The notes under the pieces are model-generated. The model saw only the letters and a list, made by a program, of their open reading frames with translations. It searched no databases and was not told where the DNA came from. Position numbers and translations under genes: made by a program. Shown one piece after another: positions 1-8,972 of a stretch of 64,000 bases of DNA. Origin of the DNA: JAGWBJ01 sp964291465 (lineage in GTDB: Bacteria; Chloroflexota; Dehalococcoidia; Lucifugimonadales; JAGWBF01); NCBI GenBank assembly GCA_964291465.2, contig OZ219941.1, positions 124,001 through 188,000 of the forward strand. Direction: 5' to 3'. Within the stretch, counting starts at the first letter, position 1. The number at the start of each line of letters is the position of its first letter.

Positions 1-35
1 CATTTCGAGCGGAGCGTAGCGGAGAGAGAAGTCTA

Positions 36-64
36 TTGACCCCATAGGCCGGTTCGCATAGACT
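36..64 (+). promoter_or_regulatory. Candidate sigma-70 promoter for the HpcH aldolase gene
   Basis: A TTGACC -35 box (36-41) is followed after 17 bases by a TAGACT -10 box (59-64). This places a start site about 80 bases ahead of the aldolase ATG at 153. Both boxes differ from consensus at one or two bases but the spacing is ideal. Confidence 0.5.
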
Positions 65-152
65 CAGGACATCCGGTGGTGTCCGGCCGCCTGCAAAGCG
101 GCGTGGTCCGTATTGGCCCGGTGGGGCCCAGTTCCGTTGGAGGTGATGTCCG

Positions 153-1022
153 ATGCCCGGTGGAGTGCGTCTGAACAAGGTCATCGATCTGCTGGAGCAG
201 GGGAAGACGGTCTTCTGCGGGGGCCTGGTCCATAACGGCAACCTGGACGAGGTCGTCGAGATGGCCGACTCGGACTACGACTTCTGCATCATCGAGACGG
301 AGCACGAGGGGTTCGGGTTTCCCGCCCTGCGCAACACCATCCAGCACTTCCTCAACCGGAAGCGGATCCTGGAGAAGGGCAACCTGCAGCCCGACGTTGT
401 GCCCCTGGTCCGCATCCCGCCCAACGCCCGGGAGGTTGGCGGCAACCAGTGGGTCATCAAGCAGACCCTGGACGTGGGCGCCTTCGGCCTGGTGCTGCCC
501 CACCTTAACACTGTGGAGGAGGCCAGGGCGGCGGTGGTGGCAAGCAGGTACCCCCAGGTCCCCGGGGTGGCCGACTTCTACCCCGAGGGCGAGCGGGGCT
601 GGTCCAACCGGCTTGCGGTGCGCTTCTGGGGCATCTCGACGACGGAGTACCACGACGTGGCTGACCTGTGGCCGCTGGACCCCGACGGCGAGGTCCTGAT
701 CATGGCCATCATCGAGGAGGCCCAGGGGGTGAAGAACGTCAGGGACATACTCCGGGCGGAGAAGGGGATCGGGGCCGTCTGGGCGGGCCCGGGGGACCTG
801 TCGGTCTCCATGGGCAAGCGTGGCAACGCCCGGGACCCTGAGGTCCAGGAGGCCCTGCTGCGCGTCCTGGAGGCCTGCAAGGAGTTCGGCGTCCCCTGCG
901 CCACCGGGGCCACAGCGGCCGACGTGGAGCAGCGCATCGAGCAGGGCTTCCGCATCATCATCGCCCCTCCCTCGAAGGTCGACGACGCGCTGAGGACCGG
1001 AAGAAAGACCGCGGGGAGGTAG
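153..1022 (+). CDS. HpcH/HpaI aldolase family protein
   Basis: This 289-residue protein belongs to the metal-dependent class II aldolases that cleave or form 2-keto-3-hydroxy acids, releasing pyruvate or a related keto acid in the cytoplasm. Family hallmarks visible are the ETEHEGF strand early in the barrel, the VPLVRIPP strand, the IIEEAQGV segment that carries a metal-binding Glu, and AGPGDLSVSMG with the metal-binding Asp. The length is slightly above the usual 250-270. The ATG at 153 follows a GGAGGTGAT ribosome-binding site. Neighbours are a lactonase and other catabolic genes, which fits use of an unidentified sugar acid or aromatic acid. The real substrate cannot be read from sequence. 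Confidence 0.85.
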   Translation: MPGGVRLNKVIDLLEQGKTVFCGGLVHNGNLDEVVEMADSDYDFCIIETEHEGFGFPALRNTIQHFLNRKRILEKGNLQPDVVPLVRIPPNAREVGGNQWVIKQTLDVGAFGLVLPHLNTVEEARAAVVASRYPQVPGVADFYPEGERGWSNRLAVRFWGISTTEYHDVADLWPLDPDGEVLIMAIIEEAQGVKNVRDILRAEKGIGAVWAGPGDLSVSMGKRGNARDPEVQEALLRVLEACKEFGVPCATGATAADVEQRIEQGFRIIIAPPSKVDDALRTGRKTAGR

Positions 1023-1188
1023 GGCCGGCCCCAGGAATTGCCTGAATGAGTCCGCTGGCCGCCCACCAGGGGGTGAGGACTCCTTGGCCGCGCGGGGCGG
1101 GAGGGTGGGCTCAATAACCCGGGAAGGGGCCTGGGCTGTTCAGAGCATCCCTAGCGCCGCGGACGGCCGTTACGGCAGGAGGGCCGAG

Positions 1189-2121
1189 ATGGACTGGAGC
1201 TTCGAGCTGGTCGCCGGGCCCTACGGCGGCACCACCGAGGGGCCGGTGTGGGACGGAGAGGCGCTGCTCTTCACCCACATACCCAGCAGCCGGATACTGA
1301 GGCACGACCCGGCCTCGGGGGAGACCACCGAGTACCGCACCAACACCAACCGCACCAACGGACTGGCATTCGACCTCCAGGGGCGGCTGTACGGCTGCTG
1401 CGCCTCGGGGCGGTCCATCGTGCGGTTCGAGCCCGGCGGCGCCACGACGACCATCGTGGACCGGCTGAAGGGCCGGCGCCTCAACACCCCCAACGACCTG
1501 GCCATCGACAGTAGGGGCCGGGTGTGGTTCACCAACCCCTGGAACCCGCCCAACATAGACCCCTCGGAGACCCCGGAGCTGGGCGAGGAGCAGGTCCTGA
1601 GGGCCGACCCCCAGCCCGACGGCTCCTACTCCCTCCGCCGGATGACCACCGACATGACCAGGCCCAACGGCATCCTGGTGTCCCCCGACGAGAAGACGCT
1701 GTACGTGGCCCAGAGCCACTCGGAGGCGGGGAGGGTCCGGGACCTGCGGGCCTACCCGATACTGGAGAACGGGGAGCTGGGCCCCCACGTCCTGCTGCAC
1801 CAGTTCGGCGAGGACTACCGGGGGCCCCAGAGGGGCATCGACGGGATGAAGTTCGACACCGAGGGCAACATCGTGGCCACTGCCGGGTGGAGCCGGTGCG
1901 GCCCCGGGCCCATGATCTACGTGTTCGACACGACGGGGCGGGTGCTGGAGACCCACCCCATGCCCGAGGGCATCGACCTGCCCACAAACCTGTGCTTCGG
2001 CGGCGCCAACATGGACGTACTGTACGTGACCACGAGCCCCGGGCACCTGTTTAGGGTCGACAACCCCGGCCGCCGGGGCTGGCTGATGTGGCCCCCCAGC
2101 GGCATTTGCCCCGGCATTTGA
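1189..2121 (+). CDS. SMP-30/gluconolactonase family protein
   Basis: A 310-residue six-bladed beta-propeller of the SMP-30/gluconolactonase/LRE family, probably a lactonase acting on sugar lactones. Visible family features are the metal-binding Glu in TTEGPVWDGEAL near the N-terminus, the TPNDLAIDSRGRVWFTNP blade, RPNGILVSPDEKTLYVAQS, and a late GNIVATAGW blade. I chose ATG 1189 because it has an AGGAGGG ribosome-binding site six bases upstream and the propeller begins there. A TTG start at 1084 would add 35 residues with no family similarity. The gene follows the aldolase and may act in the same sugar-acid route, which is inference. Confidence 0.85.
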   Translation: MDWSFELVAGPYGGTTEGPVWDGEALLFTHIPSSRILRHDPASGETTEYRTNTNRTNGLAFDLQGRLYGCCASGRSIVRFEPGGATTTIVDRLKGRRLNTPNDLAIDSRGRVWFTNPWNPPNIDPSETPELGEEQVLRADPQPDGSYSLRRMTTDMTRPNGILVSPDEKTLYVAQSHSEAGRVRDLRAYPILENGELGPHVLLHQFGEDYRGPQRGIDGMKFDTEGNIVATAGWSRCGPGPMIYVFDTTGRVLETHPMPEGIDLPTNLCFGGANMDVLYVTTSPGHLFRVDNPGRRGWLMWPPSGICPGI

Positions 2122-2185
2122 TTGACCCCTTGGGACTCTGCTATTCTTAAATGGTAGACCACTCCACAGACGGACAGGACAGAGC

Positions 2186-3322
2186 ATGAAGGAAGTCATC
2201 GAAGAGGCGGTCCGCCTCGCCGAGACCGAAGAGCCGGCGGTGCTGGCCACGGTGGTCCGGACGAAGGGGTCCACACCCCAGAAGCCGGGCGCCAAGCTGC
2301 TGGTCCGCAAGGACGGCACGGGCGTCGGCACCCTCGGGGGCGGCTGCGTAGAGGGAGACATCTGGTACGCCGCCAAGGAGATCCTGCGGCGCAAGGGCGG
2401 GCCAGAGTTCAAGGACTACTTCCTCAACGAGGAGATCGCCGCCCGGGACGGGCTGGTCTGCGGCGGCACCATGTACTTCTTCATCGAGCCCCTCTGGGAG
2501 CCCGGGGAGTTCCTCCCCTTCGGTAGGGAGATGATGGGGGCTTACGAGTCGGGCAACCCCGTGAGCGTGGCCATGGTCGTCAGGTCGGACTCGGGCCGGG
2601 GCGTGGCGGGGGCCAAGCTCCTGCTGCGGGAGGACGGCTCCACCCAGGGGGCCCTGGGGGACCCGGGCCTGGACGGCCTGGCCCTGGAGGCCGCCCGACG
2701 GGTGGCCGACCTGGGCACCAACGAGCACCTGATTACCGAGGACGGCACGGAGCTGTACGTGGAGGGGTTCACGACGCCCCCGACCCTGGTGCTGATGGGC
2801 GGCGGCCACGTCGCCAAGGCCACCTACGACCTGGCTGTCCTGCTCAGGTACCGGATATACGTCGTGGACGACAGGCCGGAGTTCGCCAATCCCGAGAGGT
2901 TCCCGGGGGCCGAGGACACGGTGGTCGTCCCGGACTACGCCCGGGGGCTGGACCAGGTCCCCATCAACGCGAACACCTTCATCGTCATAGCCACCAGGGG
3001 CCACTGGTTCGACGACCTGGCCCTGGAGGCCGCGATACGCACCCCGGCGAAGTACGTGGGGCTGATGGGGAGCACGCGGAAGACCATCCTCATCTACCAG
3101 CGCCTCGCGGGGCTGGGAATCCCCGCGGAGAAGCTGAGACAGGTCCACGCCCCCATCGGCCTGGACATCGGCGCCCTCACCCCCGAGGAGATTGCCGTGA
3201 GCATAATGTCGGAGATAGTCATGTTCCGGCACGGCGCCTCGGGCGGGCCGATGATCATGGACGACAGGTATTTCGACCGGGCCGTGGGCAGGGCCGCGGC
3301 AGTCGAGGCCGCGCCGGACTAG
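2186..3322 (+). CDS. XdhC/CoxI family molybdoenzyme accessory protein
   Basis: The 378-residue product has an N-terminal XdhC/CoxI domain, with GSTPQKPGAKLLV and the glycine-rich GTLGGGCVEG segment, and a C-terminal Rossmann domain starting at LVLMGGGHVAKA. Family members bind molybdenum cofactor and help sulfurate and insert it into xanthine-dehydrogenase-type hydroxylases. The next gene, a MobA-like nucleotidyltransferase, starts eight bases after the stop, a common pairing in Mo-hydroxylase maturation. The hydroxylase subunits themselves are not in this window, so the client enzyme is unknown. Confidence 0.88.
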   Translation: MKEVIEEAVRLAETEEPAVLATVVRTKGSTPQKPGAKLLVRKDGTGVGTLGGGCVEGDIWYAAKEILRRKGGPEFKDYFLNEEIAARDGLVCGGTMYFFIEPLWEPGEFLPFGREMMGAYESGNPVSVAMVVRSDSGRGVAGAKLLLREDGSTQGALGDPGLDGLALEAARRVADLGTNEHLITEDGTELYVEGFTTPPTLVLMGGGHVAKATYDLAVLLRYRIYVVDDRPEFANPERFPGAEDTVVVPDYARGLDQVPINANTFIVIATRGHWFDDLALEAAIRTPAKYVGLMGSTRKTILIYQRLAGLGIPAEKLRQVHAPIGLDIGALTPEEIAVSIMSEIVMFRHGASGGPMIMDDRYFDRAVGRAAAVEAAPD

Positions 3323-3329
3323 CGACTCC

Positions 3330-3968
3330 TTGGCCGCCGTGACGGGCATCCTCCTGGCGGCCGGAGAGTCCACGCGCATGGGCCGCCTCAAGGCGCTCCT
3401 GCCATGGGGCGGCAGGACCCTCCTGGAGCACCAGGCCGCTTCCATCCTCGAGGCCGGCGCCGCTGCCGTTATCGTCGTGCTGGGCCACCAGCGGGACCGG
3501 CTCCAGCCCCTGGTCGACCGCCTGGACCGGGTGCGTCACGTGTACAACCCCGACTACCGCCTGGGCAAGACGACGTCCTTGAGGGCGGGCATCCGGGCCC
3601 TGGACGGGGTCGGGTCCGGGGACGACCACGCGGTCCTGATACTGAACGTGGACCAGGCCCGGTCCCCCGATGCGGTCCGACGCATAATCGCCCTGCACGC
3701 GGAGGGCCGCGAGGACGAGCTTCGGGACCGGCCCCACCTCATCACCGTGCCTACGTACCGGGGCAAGGGCGGCCACCCGGTGGTCCTGTCCGCATCACTG
3801 ATTCCGGAGATGGCCGAGATCACCGAAGAGACCCTGGGCCTGAAGGCGGTGGTGAAGAGGCATGCGGCAGACACCCAAAGGGTCGAGGTGGACTTGCCGG
3901 AGGTGCTCCTGGACCTGAACACGCCCCTGGAGTACGAGAGGGCCCTCCGCACGGCCTCGCCCCAATAG
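3330..3968 (+). CDS. MobA-like nucleotidyltransferase (MocA-type)
   Basis: A 212-residue nucleotidyltransferase with the nucleotide-binding signature GILLAAGESTRMG at the N-terminus, followed by KALLPWGG, and an Asp in LNVDQARSPD that should hold magnesium. Proteins of this type attach CMP or GMP to molybdopterin, giving the dinucleotide cofactor of Mo hydroxylases. It is adjacent to xdhC and probably co-transcribed, which favours the MocA role over plain MobA. The start is uncertain: TTG at 3330 or, in frame, GTG at 3339. Neither has a good ribosome-binding site, suggesting translational coupling to xdhC. Confidence 0.82.
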   Translation: MAAVTGILLAAGESTRMGRLKALLPWGGRTLLEHQAASILEAGAAAVIVVLGHQRDRLQPLVDRLDRVRHVYNPDYRLGKTTSLRAGIRALDGVGSGDDHAVLILNVDQARSPDAVRRIIALHAEGREDELRDRPHLITVPTYRGKGGHPVVLSASLIPEMAEITEETLGLKAVVKRHAADTQRVEVDLPEVLLDLNTPLEYERALRTASPQ

Positions 3969-3999
3969 TTGCCCCGCGACGCACCCCGGATGGTAGAAT
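3969..3999 (+). promoter_or_regulatory. Weak candidate promoter for the CoA transferase gene
   Basis: A good TAGAAT -10 box at 3994-3999 lies about 37 bases ahead of the ATG at 4036. The best -35, TTGCCC at 3969-3974, is 19 bases away, longer than ideal. Confidence 0.35.
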
Positions 4000-4035
4000 A
4001 GGGGTCGCCGTTCACGTCGAGATGGGGAGGCCGCG

Positions 4036-5238
4036 ATGAATGCCTTGGCCCTGGCCCTGGATGGAGTGCGAGTGCTGGACCTGACCCGCGCCCTTGCCGG
4101 ACCCTACTGCAGCATGATGCTGGGCGACTACGGCGCCGACGTCATCAAGATAGAGATGCCCGGCAAGGGGGACGACACCCGCACCTGGGCGCCCCCGTCC
4201 ATCGGCGATGAGAGCGCCTACTTCCTGTCCATCAACCGCAACAAGCGGAGCATGACCCTCAACCTGAGGCACCCCGACGGGCGGAAGGCCTTTCTGGACC
4301 TGGCCCAGGGGGCGGACGTGGTGGTGGAGAACTTCACCCCAGGGGTGGTGGACCGGCTGGGCATCTCCTACGACACCATCCGGGCGCTGAACCCCGGCAT
4401 CGTGTACGCCTCCATCTCCGGGTTCGGGCAGACCGGGCCCTACCGGACGCGCTCAGCCTACGACCAGGTGATGCAGGGCATCGGCGGCATAATGAGCCTC
4501 ACCGGAGAGCCGGGCCGCCTGCCCGTGAAGATGGGCATCGCCCTGACGGACATCGGCGCGGGCATGATGGCTGCCTACGCCATCACCATGTCCCTGTTCC
4601 ACCGGCAACGGAAGGGTGGAGAGGGCCAGTACATCGACGTGTCCATGCTGGACCTGCAGGTGGCGTGGCTCACCTACATGGCGGGGTACTACTTCGCCAC
4701 GGGCAAGAACCCCGAGAGGGTGGGCGCCGCCCATCCCACGTTGGTGCCCTACCAGGCGTTCATGTGCCAGGACGGGAAGTACATCAACGTGGCGGTGGGG
4801 TCCGAGCGGCTCTGGGAGAGGTTCTGCAAGGCCATGGAGCGGGAGGACCTGTTCGACCACCCGGACTACGCCAGAAACCCCGACAGGGTGCGCAGCCGGG
4901 ACAAGCTGGTGCCCCTCCTGCAGGAGGTGTTCCTGCATAAGCCCGTCGACCGGTGGGTGGCACAGCTTGGGGACGGAGGGGTGCCCTGCGGCCCCGTGAA
5001 CGAGCTCAGCGACGTGTTCTCCGACCCCCAGGTACTCTTCCGCGAGATGCTCCTGGAGGTCCCGCACCCGAGCCTGGGCACGGTGAAGCAGGCCGGGATA
5101 CCCATCAAGCTCTCGGACACGCCCGGCTCCATCCGGCGCCATCCGCCGCTGCTGGGCGAGCACACCGCCGAGGTCCTGGGCGAGATAGGCTACTCCGAGG
5201 AGGAGGTCCGCAGGCTGAGGGAGGAAGAGGCCGTCTAG
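4036..5238 (+). CDS. CaiB/BaiF family (class III) CoA transferase
   Basis: The 400-residue protein is a typical length for family III CoA transferases, which move CoA between carboxylic acids through an aspartyl-CoA thioester. It shows the N-terminal VRVLDLTRALAGPYCSMMLGDYGADVIKIE block, the NRNKRSMTLNL segment, and the catalytic Asp172 in LTDIGAGMMAAY. The C-terminal GVPCGPVNELSDVFSDPQV stretch is also characteristic. The ATG is preceded by a GGGGAGG site. The next gene is a dehydrogenase, suggesting CoA-activated acid catabolism. The acid is not identifiable. Confidence 0.9.
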   Translation: MNALALALDGVRVLDLTRALAGPYCSMMLGDYGADVIKIEMPGKGDDTRTWAPPSIGDESAYFLSINRNKRSMTLNLRHPDGRKAFLDLAQGADVVVENFTPGVVDRLGISYDTIRALNPGIVYASISGFGQTGPYRTRSAYDQVMQGIGGIMSLTGEPGRLPVKMGIALTDIGAGMMAAYAITMSLFHRQRKGGEGQYIDVSMLDLQVAWLTYMAGYYFATGKNPERVGAAHPTLVPYQAFMCQDGKYINVAVGSERLWERFCKAMEREDLFDHPDYARNPDRVRSRDKLVPLLQEVFLHKPVDRWVAQLGDGGVPCGPVNELSDVFSDPQVLFREMLLEVPHPSLGTVKQAGIPIKLSDTPGSIRRHPPLLGEHTAEVLGEIGYSEEEVRRLREEEAV

Positions 5239-5261
5239 GCGCGATTCCAGGCGACACTCCC

Positions 5262-5291
5262 TTGCCCGTGGCTGGGGCGGGCATTTATTAT
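5262..5291 (+). promoter_or_regulatory. Candidate promoter for the short-chain dehydrogenase gene
   Basis: TTGCCC at 5262-5267 and TATTAT at 5286-5291 are separated by 18 bases. They sit about 70 bases upstream of the ATG at 5363. Confidence 0.4.
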
Positions 5292-5312
5292 CTGGATGGG
5301 CCTCGGCCAGGG

Positions 5313-5350
5313 GGACGGGACTAAGCTGGGAGGACGGGACTCAGCCGGGG
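5313..5350. repeat. 19-bp tandem duplication in a leader region
   Basis: Two adjacent 19-bp units beginning GGACGGGACT occupy the leader of the dehydrogenase gene, ending just before its ribosome-binding region. The units differ at a few bases. Similar short duplications recur elsewhere in the window. Confidence 0.6.
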
Positions 5351-5362
5351 AAGGGGAACGGG

Positions 5363-6157
5363 ATGGACCTGGGGTTTCGAGACCGAGTAGCCATCGTGGG
5401 CGGCTCCAGCAAGGGCATGGGCCACGCCATAGCCATGGCCCTGGCCAGGGAGGGGGCCAGCGTCACCGTCTGCGCCCGGAACGAGGGTGAGCTGCGCAGG
5501 GCGGAGATAGAGATCGCCCGGGCCAGCACCCAGCACCACGTCCTGGCCATCCCTGCGGACCTGTCCCGGGACGCGGACATCAAGCGGATCGTCAGGAGCA
5601 CGTTCAACCGGTTCGGCAGGATCGACATCGCGGTGAACAACGGGGGCACCTCTCCCCTGGGCCAGCCCTCGGAGCTGGAGGACCGGGAGTGGGAGGAGGC
5701 CCTGGAGCAGAACTTCTTCAGCGTGGTGCGGATGAGCCGCGAGGTGGTGCCCTACATGAAGCAGCAGAACTGGGGCCGCATCATCAACCGCCTTTCCATA
5801 TCGGTGAAGCAGCCCCTGGACGGCATGGGGCTTGCCACCGCCAGCCGCATGGGCGTGGTGGGCTACTCCAAGATGCTGGCCAACGAGCTGGCCCCCTTCA
5901 ACATCACGGTGAACAACGTGCTGGCCGGCTACATCCGGACAGACCAGCTCTCGGCCTACTACGAGGACCGCGCCCGGGAGACGGGCGGGTCCGCAGAGGA
6001 GATGATGAACGAGGCCGCCAGGGCGGTGCCCATGGGACGCCTGGGCAGGCCCGAGGACGTGGGCGACGTCATCGCGTTCCTGGCCTCGGAACGGGCGGGA
6101 TACATCACCGGCGAGAACGTCGTCCTGGACGGGGGCGCGGTCCGAGCGACCCTTTAG
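5363..6157 (+). CDS. Short-chain dehydrogenase/reductase family protein with atypical active site
   Basis: A 264-residue SDR-fold protein. The nucleotide-binding stretch reads VGGSSKGMGHA, close to the usual TGxxxGxG, and the NNGG motif (residues 93-96) and a Ser in LSISVKQP are present. The usual YxxxK pair is missing: the region aligned to it reads ATASR, so Tyr is replaced by Ala and Lys by Arg. This resembles a known divergent 3-oxoacyl-ACP-reductase-like SDR subgroup that lacks the standard tetrad. Reduction of a ketone or hydroxyl is therefore not assured. The gene lies between a CoA transferase and an M24 peptidase and has its own candidate promoter. Confidence 0.82.
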   Translation: MDLGFRDRVAIVGGSSKGMGHAIAMALAREGASVTVCARNEGELRRAEIEIARASTQHHVLAIPADLSRDADIKRIVRSTFNRFGRIDIAVNNGGTSPLGQPSELEDREWEEALEQNFFSVVRMSREVVPYMKQQNWGRIINRLSISVKQPLDGMGLATASRMGVVGYSKMLANELAPFNITVNNVLAGYIRTDQLSAYYEDRARETGGSAEEMMNEAARAVPMGRLGRPEDVGDVIAFLASERAGYITGENVVLDGGAVRATL

Positions 6158-6191
6158 GCGCCGGGTCCGGGCCCGAGGAGGAGAGAGAACG

Positions 6192-7379
6192 GTGGTATCC
6201 ACCAAGATAGTGGCGCTGGCCCAGGAGCACATGGCAGGGGACGCCGGCCCCCGGGTGGACGGCTGGCTGGTCCACGACTACAGGGGGTCCAACCCCATCT
6301 TTCGAAGGGTGGTCGGCGAGCTGGACGGGTTCATAACACGTCCCTGCTTCCTCTTCGTGCCCGCCGAGGGACGTCCGCGGCTGTTGGTCCACCACGTGGA
6401 CGCCGGCAAGTTTCGCGGGATGGACCTGGACAGCACCGTGTATAGCAGCCGGGGGTCGATGCTGGAGGGGATGGGGGCCCTGGCGCCGGCGGGGGCGACG
6501 GTGGCCATGGAGTACTCGCCCGGCGGCGCGCTGCCCAGGGTCTCCAAGGTCGACGCGGGCACCATCGACATGCTCCGCGGCCTGGACCTGGAGGTGGTCT
6601 CCTCGGCGGACCTGGTCCAGTACGCCACCCTGCGCTGGGACGACGCGGCGCTGGCGTCCCACCTCCGGGCGGCCGACGCCCTGACCCGCATCGTGCAGGA
6701 GGCCTTCGCCTACGTGGGGGTGCATCTGGAGGATGGGCCCACGGAGTACGACGTGGCGGAGCTCATCCGGGACCGGTTCCGGCAGGAGGGCATTCACTCC
6801 CCCGACGGGCCCATCGTCGCGGTCAACGGCCACGCGAGCGACCCCCACTACGAGCCGGAGCCCGAGGGGAGCAGCGTCATCCGCGGGGGGGACTGGCTGC
6901 TCATCGACCTGTGGGCCAGGGAGACCTCCCAGGACGCCATGTACGCCGACATCACCTGGGTGGCCTACGTGGGCGACAGGGTGCCCGAGGAGCACCAGAG
7001 GGTGTGGGAGATCGTCTCCACCGCCAGGGACTCGGCCCTCAAGTACCTGGAAGGCTCGGCCCGCCAGGGGATCACGCTGCAGGGGGCCCAGGTCGACCGC
7101 ATCGCCCGGGAGTACATCGCCCGCCAGGGCTACGGGGGGCAGTTCACCCACAGGCTCGGCCACAGCATCAACACCGAGGTGCACGGTGACGCGGTGAACC
7201 TGGACGGGTTCGAGACCGAAGACACCCGGAGCATCGTGCCCGGGATCTGCTTCAGCATCGAGCCGGGCATCTACCTGCCCGAGTTCGGGGTACGCTCGGA
7301 GATCGACGTCTACATGTCCGAGGATGGTCCCTACGCCACCACCGAGGTGCAGCAGGACGTGGTGCTGATCGCCCCCTAG
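6192..7379 (+). CDS. M24 family metallopeptidase (Xaa-Pro peptidase-like)
   Basis: A 395-residue protein with an N-terminal creatinase/prolidase-like domain and a C-terminal pita-bread peptidase domain. All five metal ligands expected of M24 enzymes are visible: Asp239, Asp253, His324, Glu357 and Glu370. The product is therefore probably an active di-metal aminopeptidase or prolidase, cytoplasmic since no signal sequence is seen. The GTG start at 6192 follows GAGGAGAGAG. Its stop overlaps the stop of the convergent TldE-like gene by four bases. Confidence 0.88.
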   Translation: MVSTKIVALAQEHMAGDAGPRVDGWLVHDYRGSNPIFRRVVGELDGFITRPCFLFVPAEGRPRLLVHHVDAGKFRGMDLDSTVYSSRGSMLEGMGALAPAGATVAMEYSPGGALPRVSKVDAGTIDMLRGLDLEVVSSADLVQYATLRWDDAALASHLRAADALTRIVQEAFAYVGVHLEDGPTEYDVAELIRDRFRQEGIHSPDGPIVAVNGHASDPHYEPEPEGSSVIRGGDWLLIDLWARETSQDAMYADITWVAYVGDRVPEEHQRVWEIVSTARDSALKYLEGSARQGITLQGAQVDRIAREYIARQGYGGQFTHRLGHSINTEVHGDAVNLDGFETEDTRSIVPGICFSIEPGIYLPEFGVRSEIDVYMSEDGPYATTEVQQDVVLIAP

Positions 7380-8935
7380 AATACCTGCTCCATGTAGTCC
7401 CCGATCTCGTCGAGGTGGAAGTCCTCCACGGCCACCTCGGGAGTCCACGCCACCTGGTCCGACGCCCACCGCACCGTCGGCACCTGCCGGTCCCCGATGC
7501 CCAGCACCTTGTTGAGGGTGTTGTGCACGTTCTCGTTCATCCGCAGGGTGTTGGGCTTCAGGGGCGAGGTGATGCGGCCGCCCTCGATGAGGTAGGAGTC
7601 GCCGACGATGGTGCCGCTGAAGTCGCCCGCGCCGATGCCGTTGACCGGGTACGTGTACCAGATGCGGCCGATGTACAGGCCGTCCCCGACCATGCGCAGC
7701 AGCTCCCGGTGGGAGTGCTGCCGGGCCCCCTCGACGGTCAGGTTGGTGGGGGTCGTGGAGGGCGGCGAGTCGAAGTTGCGCCCGCCTCCGCGCCCCGTCC
7801 GGAACCCGTTCCTGGGGGCGATATCCTCCGCGATGTCCCCGGGGTCCACTCCCAGCTTCTCCCGCCCCTTCGGGTCGTTGAGCGCCCGCTGGTGGTCGTA
7901 GTGGTTGGCCAGGGCCCCCACCAGCACCCCGTCCCGTATCAGGTCGGTGCGGCCCGTGGGCAGGCCCTCGTCGGTTATGGCCTTGCTGGCCGCCTTCCCG
8001 GCCGCGGCGCCGTCGTCGTACAGCCGCAGGTCGGGGGACGCCACCTGTTGGCCCCACTTGCCCAGAAAGGTCGACGCGCCGGCGTAGAAGGTGTCCAGGT
8101 ACAGGCTGGGCATGAGGACCCACTCCAGGATCTCCGTCAGGGTCTGGGGGCCCAGGACCACCCGGTAGGCGCCCCCGGGCACCCGCTTGCCGTCGATGGC
8201 GCGGATGGCGTTTCGGGCGGCGTCGGCCCCCGGGTCTCCGGTGAAGTCGGAGACGGCGTTGCTGACGGACCAGCCGCTGCCCTTGGCCGCCTGGTCCTCC
8301 AGCATGGCGGTGGTGAAGGCCATGACCATGGTGGACTCGTCGGTCTGCACCCTGGGCATGTGGGTGGAGGCGATGGCCATCCGCTCCTGGAGCATGACCA
8401 CGTCTCCGCCCAGTATGACGCCCAGGTCCCGTACGCCCTCGGGGGAGCCGGCCACGTTCAGCAGCTCCTCGGAGGTGGTGAACACCTCCAGCGCCCGCTC
8501 CACCGTCTGCCACCCGGCTCGGACCATGCCGTTGCTGCCCATGCGCATGATGGCGGGGTCGTGGTAGCGGCCCAGCGCCGGGCGGTCGCCGGCGGGCCTG
8601 GGCAGGGACACGTACTCGTTGTCCCGGACGGCCCCCCGCCGCGCCTTCTCCAGGGCCCGCTTGACCCCCTCGACGGACAGGTCGGCGGGCTCGCTGCCGA
8701 ACCCCGTCTTGACCCCGTCTGGCGTGTTGAATGCTACCCGGATGCCCAGGCCGTAGGACTCCAGGGACTTGGGCTCCTCGACGCCGTTGGATGGTATGCG
8801 GGAGGTATAGTTCAGCCGCACGGTCAGGTTGCCGTTGGCCGAGGCGAACACCTCGGCCTCGGCCACGTCGGGCTGCGTTTTGAGATATGCCAGCCCGTCG
8901 CGGACGGTGCGGCGAAGGTCCGATAGTGGCTGCAT
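7376..8935 (-). CDS. TldE/PmbA-like metalloprotease-related protein
   Basis: A 519-residue member of the TldD/PmbA family. It lacks the zinc-binding HExxxH found in the partner encoded at 9344-10921, as expected for the TldE (PmbA) type subunit. TldD and TldE form a heterodimeric protease that degrades unfolded peptides and matures some ribosomal peptides. The C-terminal third (NSPPSTTPTNLTVEGA, GDGLYIGRIWYT) matches the family. It is transcribed with the PaREP1-type gene and the TldD-like gene upstream. The protein is longer than typical PmbA (about 450). Confidence 0.8.
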   Translation of the reverse strand: MQPLSDLRRTVRDGLAYLKTQPDVAEAEVFASANGNLTVRLNYTSRIPSNGVEEPKSLESYGLGIRVAFNTPDGVKTGFGSEPADLSVEGVKRALEKARRGAVRDNEYVSLPRPAGDRPALGRYHDPAIMRMGSNGMVRAGWQTVERALEVFTTSEELLNVAGSPEGVRDLGVILGGDVVMLQERMAIASTHMPRVQTDESTMVMAFTTAMLEDQAAKGSGWSVSNAVSDFTGDPGADAARNAIRAIDGKRVPGGAYRVVLGPQTLTEILEWVLMPSLYLDTFYAGASTFLGKWGQQVASPDLRLYDDGAAAGKAASKAITDEGLPTGRTDLIRDGVLVGALANHYDHQRALNDPKGREKLGVDPGDIAEDIAPRNGFRTGRGGGRNFDSPPSTTPTNLTVEGARQHSHRELLRMVGDGLYIGRIWYTYPVNGIGAGDFSGTIVGDSYLIEGGRITSPLKPNTLRMNENVHNTLNKVLGIGDRQVPTVRWASDQVAWTPEVAVEDFHLDEIGDYMEQVF

Positions 8936-8972
8936 CTATCCTTCTCCCTCGTTTCCTGATTCGGGAAAGGGC

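Noticed and set aside
2122..2150. Promoter ahead of xdhC (TTGACC with TATTCT)
   Set aside because: Spacing is only 14 bases; the alternative with 17 bases has a poor -10. Not strong enough to list.
6105..8513. Very long antisense reading frame over the M24 and TldE-like genes
   Set aside because: High-GC codon bias opens long frames on the opposite strand. The sequence is Arg/Gly/Pro-rich without any recognisable domain, whereas the frames chosen have intact motifs.
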